A stretch of DNA of 64,000 bases from Myxococcales bacterium (GTDB taxonomy: Bacteria; Myxococcota_A; Polyangia; Polyangiales; Polyangiaceae): positions 744,001 to 808,000 of the forward strand of contig JADJKB010000025.1 of assembly GCA_016706225.1 (NCBI GenBank). Reading direction: 5' to 3'. Made by a program: the position numbers and the translations under genes. Of this stretch, positions 52,027-61,100 are shown in pieces; positions within the stretch are counted from its first letter, which is position 1; every line of letters begins with the position of its first letter. The notes below the pieces were generated by a model, which saw nothing but the letters and a program-made list of their open reading frames with translations, did no database searches and was not told where the DNA came from.

Positions 52027-53043
52027 TCACAGCGCGAGCGCTGCGAACTCGGGCCCTGCCGGGATGCTCATGAGCTCGCCGAGCAAACGCGGGACCTCGT
52101 GGTGTTCGTAGAGCAAGCGGTACATCGCGGCGACGATGGGCAAATCGAGGCGTTTCGCCCTGGCAAACTCGAAGGCGGCCTTGGACATCTTCACCCCCTC
52201 CGCCACCATGCGCATGTCCCGCTGGATATCCTCGAGCTTCTCCCCTTTTGCCAGTCGCGCGCCGACCTGATGATTGCGCGAGAGCGGCGAGGAGCAGGTC
52301 GCGATCAGATCACCCATGCCGGCCATGCCACCGAAGGTGAGCACGTCTGCTCCCATGGCCACGCCAAACCGCGCCATCTCCGACAGCCCACGCGTCAGGA
52401 GGAGCGCACGGGTGTTGTCGCCGAGCCCGAGCCCCGACGCAACACCGGCCGCCAGGGCGATGATGTTCTTGAAGGCGCCGCCGACCTCTGCGCCGATCAC
52501 GTCGTGCCCGTGGTAGACGCGGAAATAGTCGTTGTGCAGCGCCGCGTGTGCACGCACGAAGACCTCCGCGTAGCGGCTTGCGACCAGCGTGCCCGCGGGC
52601 TGCTTTGCCGCGAGCTCCTTGGCCAGGTTGGGCCCGGACAACACACCGATCTTTCGCAGGCAGGTCTCTTCGCGCAGGACCTCACTCATGCGGCGGAAGC
52701 TGCCCTGTTCGATGCCCTTCGTTGCGTGCACCACGATGTGCTCGCCGGTCAGGTAGTTGCCCATCTCGCGCGCCGTCTCGCGCATCGTGTGAGAGGGCAC
52801 CACCGCGAACAAGAGCGACGCACTGGTGCAGATCCGCTCGAGATCCGTCGTCGCCTCGATCGTCTCTGGCAGCTGGAATCCCGGCAAATACTGGCTGTTT
52901 TCCCGGCTCTTGTTCAGCTCCTGACACAGCTCTTCGCGGCGCGACCAGAGCAGGGTTCGCTTGCCGTTCTCGCCGAGCACCTTGGCCAGGGTGGTGCCCC
53001 AGTTGCCCGCGCCGATCACTCCAACGCAGTCGTCGTTCGTCAT
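52027..53043 (-). CDS. gpsA: Glycerol-3-phosphate dehydrogenase [NAD(P)+]
   Basis: Makes sn-glycerol-3-phosphate from dihydroxyacetone phosphate for phospholipids. The 338 residues show the dinucleotide-binding VIGAGNWGTTLAKVLGENGK, the HATKGIE loop, the catalytic Lys region EVGGAFKNIIALAAG and the C-terminal MAGMGDLIATCSSPLSRN. The ATG at 53043 overlaps the stop of the upstream acyltransferase as ATGA, which supports this start and shows an operon. No unusual feature. Confidence 0.96.
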   Translation of the reverse strand: MTNDDCVGVIGAGNWGTTLAKVLGENGKRTLLWSRREELCQELNKSRENSQYLPGFQLPETIEATTDLERICTSASLLFAVVPSHTMRETAREMGNYLTGEHIVVHATKGIEQGSFRRMSEVLREETCLRKIGVLSGPNLAKELAAKQPAGTLVASRYAEVFVRAHAALHNDYFRVYHGHDVIGAEVGGAFKNIIALAAGVASGLGLGDNTRALLLTRGLSEMARFGVAMGADVLTFGGMAGMGDLIATCSSPLSRNHQVGARLAKGEKLEDIQRDMRMVAEGVKMSKAAFEFARAKRLDLPIVAAMYRLLYEHHEVPRLLGELMSIPAGPEFAALAL

Positions 53044-54653
53044 GCTGCGTTCTCTCCCTTGGCTGCCGCGGCCCGCCGCAGATCGTACCCCGCCAGGCGG
53101 TTGCCGTAATAAAGCAGCAGGTTGCGGTCTTCGTGGAACACACGGTCGCCGCGCCGGACCGCGGCCGGATGCGCGTGGTAGCTGCCGAAGGCGCGAATTG
53201 CGTCGTCGACCACGGCCTCGGCGCCCTTGTGGAGCTCTTCCGAGAGCCGCGGACCCGTGCCCGACGCCCGCAGTGCGTCGATCACCCGCTCGGTCTCCCG
53301 GCACAGATCCAGGAAGGGGACGCAGGGAGACTTGCCGCCCGTTCTGAGCAGGCGATACAGATCCATGCCGGGATTCTCCTGGCGGAGCATCTGGAGCAGG
53401 GTGTGGCCCACGACGTGGGTGCTCATCGCGACGTTGTCCCGGAGGAACTCGCGACCGATGGCCCGGGCGAGCTCGTTCGTGTACTCCTCGTCGCGCTGGT
53501 TGTCGTATACGGCCTCGCCGTTCGCGGTGACGTAGCTCGCCGCGTCGACCGTGCGTCCGCGCGGGTCCAGGCTGCGTCCCTCTTCGTCCACCGGGTTGCC
53601 GACGACGTCGAGCGGGCGACTGAAGGTGATCACCACCTTGCTGTCGAGGGACACCAGGTTCGTCATGAAGTTCAGCACCTGCCGCGGGCGGCTGAACTCG
53701 TCGTCCTCGATGATGTAGCGATTCTTGCCGACCTCGGTCAGGTGATCTTCGATCAGCGTCTCGGCCTCGAGCCCGAGTTTGTAGGAAATGGTGCAAGGAA
53801 CGACGTACAGGTTCGGTTTTTCGCGCCGGCTCTTCAGGTTGCCGACGTAGGCTCGCACCGCCGTGCCGAGCAGTCCGCGCTTCAGCTTCTGCTCCACCGC
53901 GCCGCTGCGCGCCCGGGTACCACCGGGGAAAAACAGGTTGTTGTAGTCGAGCTCGAGGGCGACGGTGGCGTACTCTTTGAGCACGTCCTTGTAGAGCGCC
54001 GCGCTCTTCTTGCGGTCGACGCGGTAGGCGCCGAGGTTGTTCATGAAGAACGACGTGACGGGGTTGTTGAACAGGTTGAGGCCAGCGCCGTAGAGCAGCG
54101 GAGGCAAGCCGATCAAGTGCACCGCGTAGCCGAGCACGATGCTGTCGAGGTGCGAGGAGTGGGTCGGAACGACGACCAGCGTGCCGCGGTCCAGCAGGCT
54201 GCGCGCGTGGTCGACCTCGCCCTGGATCTGCACGTGATCGGAGAGGCCGTGGCGCAGTGAGCCGAGGGAGCGCAGCTTCCCTGGCGACATGGCGCTGAGC
54301 AAGACGCTGAGCCCGGTCGGGACCACGGTCGTCGACAGCTTGTACACCCGGTCGTCGAAGTTTCCGACGATCTCCGACGCAAACCTGAGCGCCATCTCGT
54401 CCAGCAACTCTCTCAGGTCGCGAGCCGAGGCGTGGCGCAAGCGCTTCTGCACGCGGTGATAGAAGGCGTGGTCGTCACTGATGCGGGAGTCGCCTGAATG
54501 ATCGCTCTCCAGCCGCCTGCGCTCGTGATATAGCGTGTCGCTGACCAGGGCTTCGAGCCCCACTTCCTCGGGGCCTTTCACGGTCGCAACGTAACGGTCC
54601 ACGACGCGGGTGGCGGCCTCGATTCGGGCTCGCTCGCGGTGCTCGGGTCGCAT
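53040..54653 (-). CDS. PlsB-like glycerol-3-phosphate acyltransferase family protein
   Basis: A 537-residue acyltransferase of the PlsB/LPLAT type. Motif I is VVVPTHSSHLDSIVLG (HxxxxD). Motif III is NNLFFPGGTRARSGAVEQKL, a GGT variant of PEGT that occurs in PlsB-like enzymes. MNNLGAYRVDRKKS supplies the motif II Arg. It is shorter than E. coli PlsB (about 800) and has a helical C-terminal half. The stop overlaps gpsA, so the enzyme making glycerol-3-phosphate and its likely acyltransferase are coupled. Activity on glycerol-3-phosphate is inferred from this pairing. Confidence 0.82.
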   Translation of the reverse strand: MRPEHRERARIEAATRVVDRYVATVKGPEEVGLEALVSDTLYHERRRLESDHSGDSRISDDHAFYHRVQKRLRHASARDLRELLDEMALRFASEIVGNFDDRVYKLSTTVVPTGLSVLLSAMSPGKLRSLGSLRHGLSDHVQIQGEVDHARSLLDRGTLVVVPTHSSHLDSIVLGYAVHLIGLPPLLYGAGLNLFNNPVTSFFMNNLGAYRVDRKKSAALYKDVLKEYATVALELDYNNLFFPGGTRARSGAVEQKLKRGLLGTAVRAYVGNLKSRREKPNLYVVPCTISYKLGLEAETLIEDHLTEVGKNRYIIEDDEFSRPRQVLNFMTNLVSLDSKVVITFSRPLDVVGNPVDEEGRSLDPRGRTVDAASYVTANGEAVYDNQRDEEYTNELARAIGREFLRDNVAMSTHVVGHTLLQMLRQENPGMDLYRLLRTGGKSPCVPFLDLCRETERVIDALRASGTGPRLSEELHKGAEAVVDDAIRAFGSYHAHPAAVRRGDRVFHEDRNLLLYYGNRLAGYDLRRAAAAKGENAA

Positions 54654-54864
54654 GGGAGCCCGAGCCTACAACGCCAGGCGGGCGGCTGGGATCGCACTTC
54701 GGAAGCGCAGCCAGCGGGCGCCCATTCGCGGGCGCTCACCCGGGAATTTGCCGTTGATTTTCCGCCTGGAGGCGCGCGTTTGCGCCGTTTCGGCCGTGGG
54801 CTCCGAAGACACAGCGTCGGGCCCGGTGCCGCGGCGTTCCGCGCGTGCCAGCGCACACCCATGG

Positions 54865-55929
54865 ATGCTAGGCCTCTGCCCGGTGTCGACCCAGGAACGA
54901 GACTTAGCGCGAGACGGCGAGGACCAGGCGGAGCCGGAGCCGGGACGCCGGGCTGCGGCCGTCGAGGACGACAGCGAAGCCTCCGCCGCTGGCGAGCGCG
55001 CGAGTGACGCGCCCGCCGCGCCGGTCCGGCGTCGCGCGCCTGCATCCCGATTGACGGCGCCGAGTCCGGCTGAGCGTTCCATGTTGGTGCCCTTTGTCGT
55101 CGGTCTGACGCTCGGGGCGAGCGCTGTGGCGGCGCTCGGCTGGCTGCGGCCGGCGCGGGAAAAGAGCATCGACGCGGCGCTCTCCGTGCGTTGTGAGAAA
55201 GGCGAGCTCCTCGCCTGCCGGCAGCTCGGACTGTCCCGCATGGTTGGGCTCGAGGCACCGAGCGATTTGAAGGCTGCGCGCGAGTTGCTCGAACGGGCCT
55301 GTAACGGCAATGACGCCGCGGCCTGTGGTCAGCTGGCTCGACTCATGGAGAGCGGGCAGGTCGGCGCGGTCGATGGGGCGAAGCTGACTCAGCTCTTCGA
55401 GCGGGCCTGCGAGGGCGGCGAGGCGGAGGCGTGTGCCTCACTTGGCAAGCGCTACGACAAGGGTCGCGGGGTGGCGAAAGATCAGGCCAAGGCCGCGCAG
55501 CTCTTCCAGAAGGGGTGTGACCTTGGCAACCCCGCGGCGTGCGGTGGCCTCGCCATCGCGAAGTTCATCGGCATCGGTACCGCGCAGGACCTGGAGCTCG
55601 CGGTGAGTCTGTTCCAGAAGGCCTGTGACGGCGGCGACGCCGATGGCTGCCATGGTCATGGGCGCATGCTGCTCGGCGGCCGCGGAGTCGCCAAGGACGA
55701 GGCACGCGCGCTCGAGCTGTTCGAGCGCGCCTGTGGCGCGGGCTCGGTCATGGGCTGCCGCGCGTTGGCTCTGCTCGTCGAAGACGGCAAGGTCACGGGT
55801 GGCGCCGATCCCGCGCGCGCGCGCCGCGCCCACGAGCGGGCTTGTGCCATCGGCGATCAACCCTCCTGTGACCGGCTCGAGCGTCCGAGCCCAACGCGCG
55901 CCCCGGTGGAGACACCCGAACCGCATTGA
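54865..55929 (+). CDS. Sel1-repeat membrane-anchored protein
   Basis: One membrane helix at about residues 75-95 (MLVPFVVGLTLGASAVAALG) precedes about seven Sel1-like repeats of 36 residues. Each carries Cys pairs such as RACNGNDAAACGQLARLMES, KGCDLGNPAACGGLAIAKF and KACDGGDADGCHGHGRMLL. The paired Cys are typical of exported Sel1 (HcpA-like) proteins where they form disulfides. The start is uncertain: ATG 54865 or GTG 54883. The N-terminal part is acidic low-complexity. Role: protein interaction; partner unknown. Confidence 0.75.
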   Translation: MLGLCPVSTQERDLARDGEDQAEPEPGRRAAAVEDDSEASAAGERASDAPAAPVRRRAPASRLTAPSPAERSMLVPFVVGLTLGASAVAALGWLRPAREKSIDAALSVRCEKGELLACRQLGLSRMVGLEAPSDLKAARELLERACNGNDAAACGQLARLMESGQVGAVDGAKLTQLFERACEGGEAEACASLGKRYDKGRGVAKDQAKAAQLFQKGCDLGNPAACGGLAIAKFIGIGTAQDLELAVSLFQKACDGGDADGCHGHGRMLLGGRGVAKDEARALELFERACGAGSVMGCRALALLVEDGKVTGGADPARARRAHERACAIGDQPSCDRLERPSPTRAPVETPEPH

Positions 55930-55939
55930 TACGGTCGCC

Positions 55940-56683
55940 TCAGCGGAGCGGTGGGCGGACCTTGCACCAGACGCGCAAGATCAAGGTGCCGCGAACCGTC
56001 CACGGCGTGACGTCGACCCGGTCGATCTGATCGACGGTGGAGATCGGCAGCCGATGCATGAGGCGTTCAGCCACGAACTCGCGGCGCGTGGCCTCGGTCG
56101 AGAGCTGTCCGATGTCGTCCCCCTTGACCACGAAGGTCACCAGCTCGAACACGCCGAGGGCCTGAGCCCGAAGCCGCGCGCTCGAGGGCGGCGCGTTGGG
56201 ATCGAGCATCGCGGACGCCAGCAGGTCGATGGTGTCCTTGCTCACGCGCTCGGGCTTTTGACCTCGCGGCGCGTTGGGCGGTGGGGCTACTCCCGGCATG
56301 GTCATACGGGGCTGAGCGCGCTCCGGCGGCGGCTCGGAGAACCCCCGCGTGCGTTGGCGTGGCCGGATCCCGGTCGGGGCCTCGTCGGGCAGATCACCTG
56401 GGAGGCTCGCGCGAGCGCTCGGTGGAATGAGCTCCGCGGTGATCGCCGCCAGCGTCTCGCGTCCAGCAGGCACGAGGTGGAACTCGAGCTCCGGAGCGTC
56501 CGTCCGCGGTCGCCTGTCCGTGGTCATGGCGGCCAGGGTTTCGCGGCCCGCCGGCGCAAATCCGATCTGGATCTCCGGTGACGAGTCGTGCGGGTCGCGT
56601 GGTTTCTCCGGCGGAGTCACCGGGACGCGCGGCTCCGGGCGTGGCGGGCGTTTGGGGGGGCGCTTGCGCGGAAGCTGGGCCAA
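55940..56683 (-). CDS. Hypothetical protein, 247 aa, with repeated PAGRETLAA motif
   Basis: Unrecognised. The N-terminal 130 residues are Pro/Arg-rich and disordered-looking. They carry the motif PAGRETLAAMTTDRRP and a second copy PAGRETLAAITAELIP about 29 residues later, perhaps short linear binding sites. The C-terminal part is a compact domain (DTIDLLASAMLDPNAPPSSA, then FELVTFVVKGDDIGQLS) followed by RVWCKVRPPLR. It is convergent with the Sel1 gene. No signal or membrane helix. Confidence 0.65.
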   Translation of the reverse strand: MAQLPRKRPPKRPPRPEPRVPVTPPEKPRDPHDSSPEIQIGFAPAGRETLAAMTTDRRPRTDAPELEFHLVPAGRETLAAITAELIPPSARASLPGDLPDEAPTGIRPRQRTRGFSEPPPERAQPRMTMPGVAPPPNAPRGQKPERVSKDTIDLLASAMLDPNAPPSSARLRAQALGVFELVTFVVKGDDIGQLSTEATRREFVAERLMHRLPISTVDQIDRVDVTPWTVRGTLILRVWCKVRPPLR

Positions 56684-56753
56684 GTCCCCTCAGTATTCCA
56701 CATCCGAGCGGTTCGGCGATAGCCCGCACGCGCCCGAAGTTGGGGGCCAAGGC

Positions 56754-58175
56754 TCAGTAGAGCTCGCTTCGACCCATCAGTCGCTCGTCGATCGCGTGCG
56801 CCGCGCGGCGCCCGTCCGCGATGGCCCAGACCACCAAACTCTGACCGCGCTGGCAGTCGCCCGCGGCAAACACGCCGGGCACGTTGGTGGCGAACTTGGC
56901 ATCGACCGCAACATTGCCCCGACGATCGAGCGCAACTCCTAGCGCCTCGAGCAGCCCTGTCTTTTGCGGATGCAAGAAGCCCAGCGCCAGGAGCACGAGC
57001 TCGGCACGCAGCTCGAACTCGGTACCGGCGACGCGCTGGAAACGACCGGCGATCGACTCCACCTCCACGCCGTGCAGCGCCATGACTCTGCCGTCTTCGC
57101 CGCTGAAACGCTCGGTCGACACGCTGAACGAGCGCTCTCCGCCTTCTTGGTGTGAGGTCGACGTGCGAAGCATGAGCGGCCACTGGGGCCAAGGCGTGCT
57201 CGGCGCGCGCGAGTCGGGAGGGCGAGGCATGATCTCGAGGCTCGTCACGCTCACCGCGCCTTGGCGGTGTGCCGTGCCAATACAGTCGCTGCCGGTGTCG
57301 CCGCCGCCGATCACCACCACGTGTTTGCCGGTGGCGAGGATTTCGGCGTCGCTCGCGATGCGGTCACCGGCCAGCCTGCGGTTCTGCTGCTCCAGGAACT
57401 GCATCGCGAAATGGATGCCCGCGAGCTCCCGCCCCGGCACGGGCAGATCGCGGGGCGCGCGCGAACCCATGCTCAGACACACCGCGTCGAACTCCGTCGT
57501 GAGTTGCGTGGTCGAAGGAGCGCTGCCCACGTCGACCCCGGTGCGGAACTCGACGCCCTCTGCGCGCATCTGCTCGACGCGGGCTTGGACCCAGTGTTTC
57601 TCGAGCTTGAAGTCCGGAATGCCGTAGGTGAGGAGGCCGCCGATGCGGTCGTCGCGTTCGAACACCACGACGCTGTGCCCGGCGCGGTTCAGCTGTTGCG
57701 CCGCCGCCAGCCCGGCCGGGCCCGAGCCGACCACGGCGACCTTCTTGCCGCTGCGGCTCGCTGGTGGCCGCGGCACGATGCGGCCCCGATCAAAGGCGTG
57801 GTCCGCGATGGACTTCTCCAGGAGCTTGATGCTCACGGGCTCGGCGTTGATGCCGAGCACACAAGAGGCTTCACACGGCGCGGGGCATACCCGCCCGGTG
57901 ATCTCCGGGAAGTTATTGGTCGCGTGCAGGCTGTCAATCGCATCATCCCAGCGCCCGCGGTAGACGTGGTCGTTCCACTCCGGGATCAGGTTCGCGAGCG
58001 GGCAGCCGCTGTTGCAAAACGGAATGCCGCACTCCATGCAGCGAGCACCCTCGTGCGCCAGGCGCTCGTCGATCAGCGGCAGCTCGATCTCGCGGTAGTC
58101 CTTGACCCGCTCGTCCACCGGGCGTTTTGGCGGCTCTTCCCGCGAGTATTCGAGGAATCCGGTCGGTTTGCCCAT
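56754..58175 (-). CDS. gltD: Glutamate synthase [NADPH] small subunit
   Basis: The 473-residue beta subunit passes electrons from NADPH to the large subunit. It has the N-terminal Fe-S Cys cluster region CMECGIPFCNSGCP and CPAPCEASCVLGIN, the FAD site VVGSGPAGLAAAQQLNRAGH and the NADPH site VVIGGGDTGSDCIGTAHRQG. The gene starts one base into the gltB stop (TGATG), so the two subunits are translated together. No missing motif. Confidence 0.95.
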   Translation of the reverse strand: MGKPTGFLEYSREEPPKRPVDERVKDYREIELPLIDERLAHEGARCMECGIPFCNSGCPLANLIPEWNDHVYRGRWDDAIDSLHATNNFPEITGRVCPAPCEASCVLGINAEPVSIKLLEKSIADHAFDRGRIVPRPPASRSGKKVAVVGSGPAGLAAAQQLNRAGHSVVVFERDDRIGGLLTYGIPDFKLEKHWVQARVEQMRAEGVEFRTGVDVGSAPSTTQLTTEFDAVCLSMGSRAPRDLPVPGRELAGIHFAMQFLEQQNRRLAGDRIASDAEILATGKHVVVIGGGDTGSDCIGTAHRQGAVSVTSLEIMPRPPDSRAPSTPWPQWPLMLRTSTSHQEGGERSFSVSTERFSGEDGRVMALHGVEVESIAGRFQRVAGTEFELRAELVLLALGFLHPQKTGLLEALGVALDRRGNVAVDAKFATNVPGVFAAGDCQRGQSLVVWAIADGRRAAHAIDERLMGRSELY

Positions 58176-61100
58176 CAGCCGGCTCCCGCGCTCTGGCGAC
58201 TTCCGTGGGGCTCCGGCAAGGGTTCACCCTCCGTGGGTTCGCCGGCGTCGGCGGCGCCGGCTCGCTCGAGCGCGCGCCGGTACTCGATGGGCACGACCTT
58301 GATCAGCTGTCCGCGGATCTCGTCCCAGCGCAGCAGCAGCTCGGCGGCCTTCTCGCTGCCGGTCGCGTTGCGATGCTCCGTCAAGAGCTCGGCCACGAAC
58401 GTCGCGTCGTCAGAGCTGAGGGCCTCGAGCTCGACCAGGTCCAGGTTGCAGCGCGACTCGAAACCACCGTCTTCGTCCAGCACGTACGCCAGACCCCCGC
58501 TCATGCCTGCGGCGAAGTTGCGGCCGGTCTTGCCGATCACCAACACCCGGCCGCCGGTCATGTACTCACAGCCGTGGTCGCCGACGCCTTCGATCACCGC
58601 CACCGCGCCGCTGTTGCGCACGGCAAATCGCTCGCCGGCGACCCCGCTGATGAAGGCCCGCCCACTGGTCGCGCCATACAGCGCGACGTTACCGATCAGC
58701 ACACTCTCGTCGGAGCGGAAGGTCGCACCGCGCGGGGGACGCACGCTCAGGTTGCCGCCCGAAAGGCCCTTGCCGACGTAGTCGTTGGCGTCGCCCTCGA
58801 GGTGAAGGTGCATGCCGTTGACCGCGAATGCGCCGAAGCTCTGGCCGGCGCTGCCCTCGAACTCGAGGGTCAAGGTGCCGTCCGGCAGGCCGTCGTGCCC
58901 GTGGCGTCGGGCGATCTCGCCGGCGATCATCGCGCCGACCGTGCGGTGCACGTTCTTGATCGGCAGCGTGAGTCGCAGCGGCTGTTTCTGCTCGATGGCC
59001 GGGCGCACGCGCTCCATCAGCTCGTGATCCAACGAGCGTTCGGTGCCGTGCTCCTGCGCGCAGCTCTTCACCACCTGCTGGCCCGCTCCGCGCTCGGCTG
59101 GGGTGAGCAGGGCAGAAAAATCCAAAGACGCGGCCTTCCAGTGGCTGCTCACGTCCCGCGCGCGCAGGCGATCGACACGGCCCACCATCTCTTCCACGCT
59201 ACGAAAGCCGAGCTGGCTCATCAGCTCGCGCGCCTCTTCGGCTACGAAGAACATGAACCGGATCACGTGCTCCGGCTGTCCCGCGAACTTCTTGCGCAGG
59301 ACTGGATCCTGGGTGGCCACACCCACCGGGCAGGTGTTGAGGTGACATTTGCGCATCATGATGCAGCCGCTCGCCACGAGTGGGGCGGTCGCAAAGCCGA
59401 ACTCCTCCGCGCCGAGCAGCGCGGCGATCACCACGTCGCGGCCGGTGCGCATCTGGCCGTCCGTCTGCACCACGACGCGACTGCGGAGATCGTTCTTGAC
59501 CAACACCTGATGGGCCTCGGCGAGCCCGAGCTCCCACGGCACACCGGCGTGCTGGATGCTGGTGAGGGGCGCCGCGCCGGTGCCTCCGTCGTAGCCCGAG
59601 ATCAGGATCACGTCGGCTCGAGCCTTGGCCACTCCGGCCGCGATCGTGCCCACGCCCGCCTCGGCCACCAGCTTCACACTCACACGCGCCGTCGGGTTGA
59701 CCATCTTCAGGTCGAAGATCAGCTGCGCCAGATCTTCGATGCTGTAGATGTCGTGGTGCGGGGGCGGCGAGATCAGCGTGACGCCGGGGGTCGAGTGGCG
59801 AGTGGCTGCGATCACCGCGTTGACTTTGTGGCCCGGAAGCTGGCCGCCCTCGCCGGGTTTTGCGCCCTGTGCGATCTTGATCTGCAGCTCGTCGGCGTTG
59901 ACCAGGTAGTGCGTGGTGACGCCAAAACGCCCACTGGCCACCTGTTTGATGGCGCTCCGTTTGCTGTCCCCGTTCGGCAGCCGAGCGAAGCGCTGTTCGC
60001 GCTCGCCGCCCTCACCGGTATTGCTCTTGCCGCCGATGCGATTCATCGCGATGGCCAGGTTCTCGTGGGCCTCGGCGCTGATGCTGCCAAAGCTCATGGC
60101 GCCGGTGGCAAAGCGGCGGACAATTTCGGTCGCGGGCTCCACCTCCGAGAGCGGGATGCGCGCTTCCGCCGGGACCAAGTTCCAGAGCCCGCGCAAGGTG
60201 ATGGGGCCGCGTGACTGCTGATTCACGATGTCGGAGTACTCGCGGTAACTGTTCACGTCCTCCTCGCGCACCGCACGCTGCAGCGCGGTGACGACCTCGG
60301 GACTCCACAGGTGGCGCTCCCCTTGGGCGCGGAAGTGATACTGACCCCCGGGGGCGAAACTCCTGGCGGGTTGGGCGCGCTTCGGCCACGCCGCCTCGTT
60401 GCGGCGCCGGCACTCTTCGGCGATGCCTTCGAGTCCCACGCCGCCGAGGCGCGAGGTGGTGCCGGTGAAATAGCGCTCGATCACGTCCGGGCCGAGGCCG
60501 ATGGCCTCGAAGATCTGCGCGCCCTGGTAGCTCTGGAGGGTGCTGATCCCCATCTTGCTCATGACCTTGAGCAGGCCCTTGTTCACGGCCTTGACGTAGT
60601 TCTTCTGGGCGACGTGCGGATCGGTCACGCCCGGCAGCAGGTTTTGTCGCGCCAACTCTGCCACCGTGTCGAGCGCGACATAGGGGTTCACTGCGCCGGC
60701 GCCGAAGCCGAAGAGCAGGCAGAAATGGTGGACCTCGCGGGCCTCGCCGGTCTCCACCAAGATGCCGACGCGCATCCGCGTGCCGTTGCGCATCAGGTGA
60801 CTGTGAACCGCGCCCAGAGCGAGCAAGCTCGGGAGCGGCGCCATGTGCGCGGTCGCGCTCTTGTCCGACAGCACGAGCACGCTGTGGTTGTTGAGCATGG
60901 CCAGCGACGCTTGCCGGCACAGCTCGTCGAGCGCTGCCTTCAGCCCGCGGCCGCCCTCGGCCACCGGATAGACCATGGGCAAGGTCGCCGGGCTCCGGAA
61001 ATGGATCTGGTGAGTGCCGCGCAGGGTCGCGAGGTCCTCGTTCATGAGCACCGGGCTCGGCAACTCGACCATCTGCGCGTGGTCCGGCAGCTCGAACAGC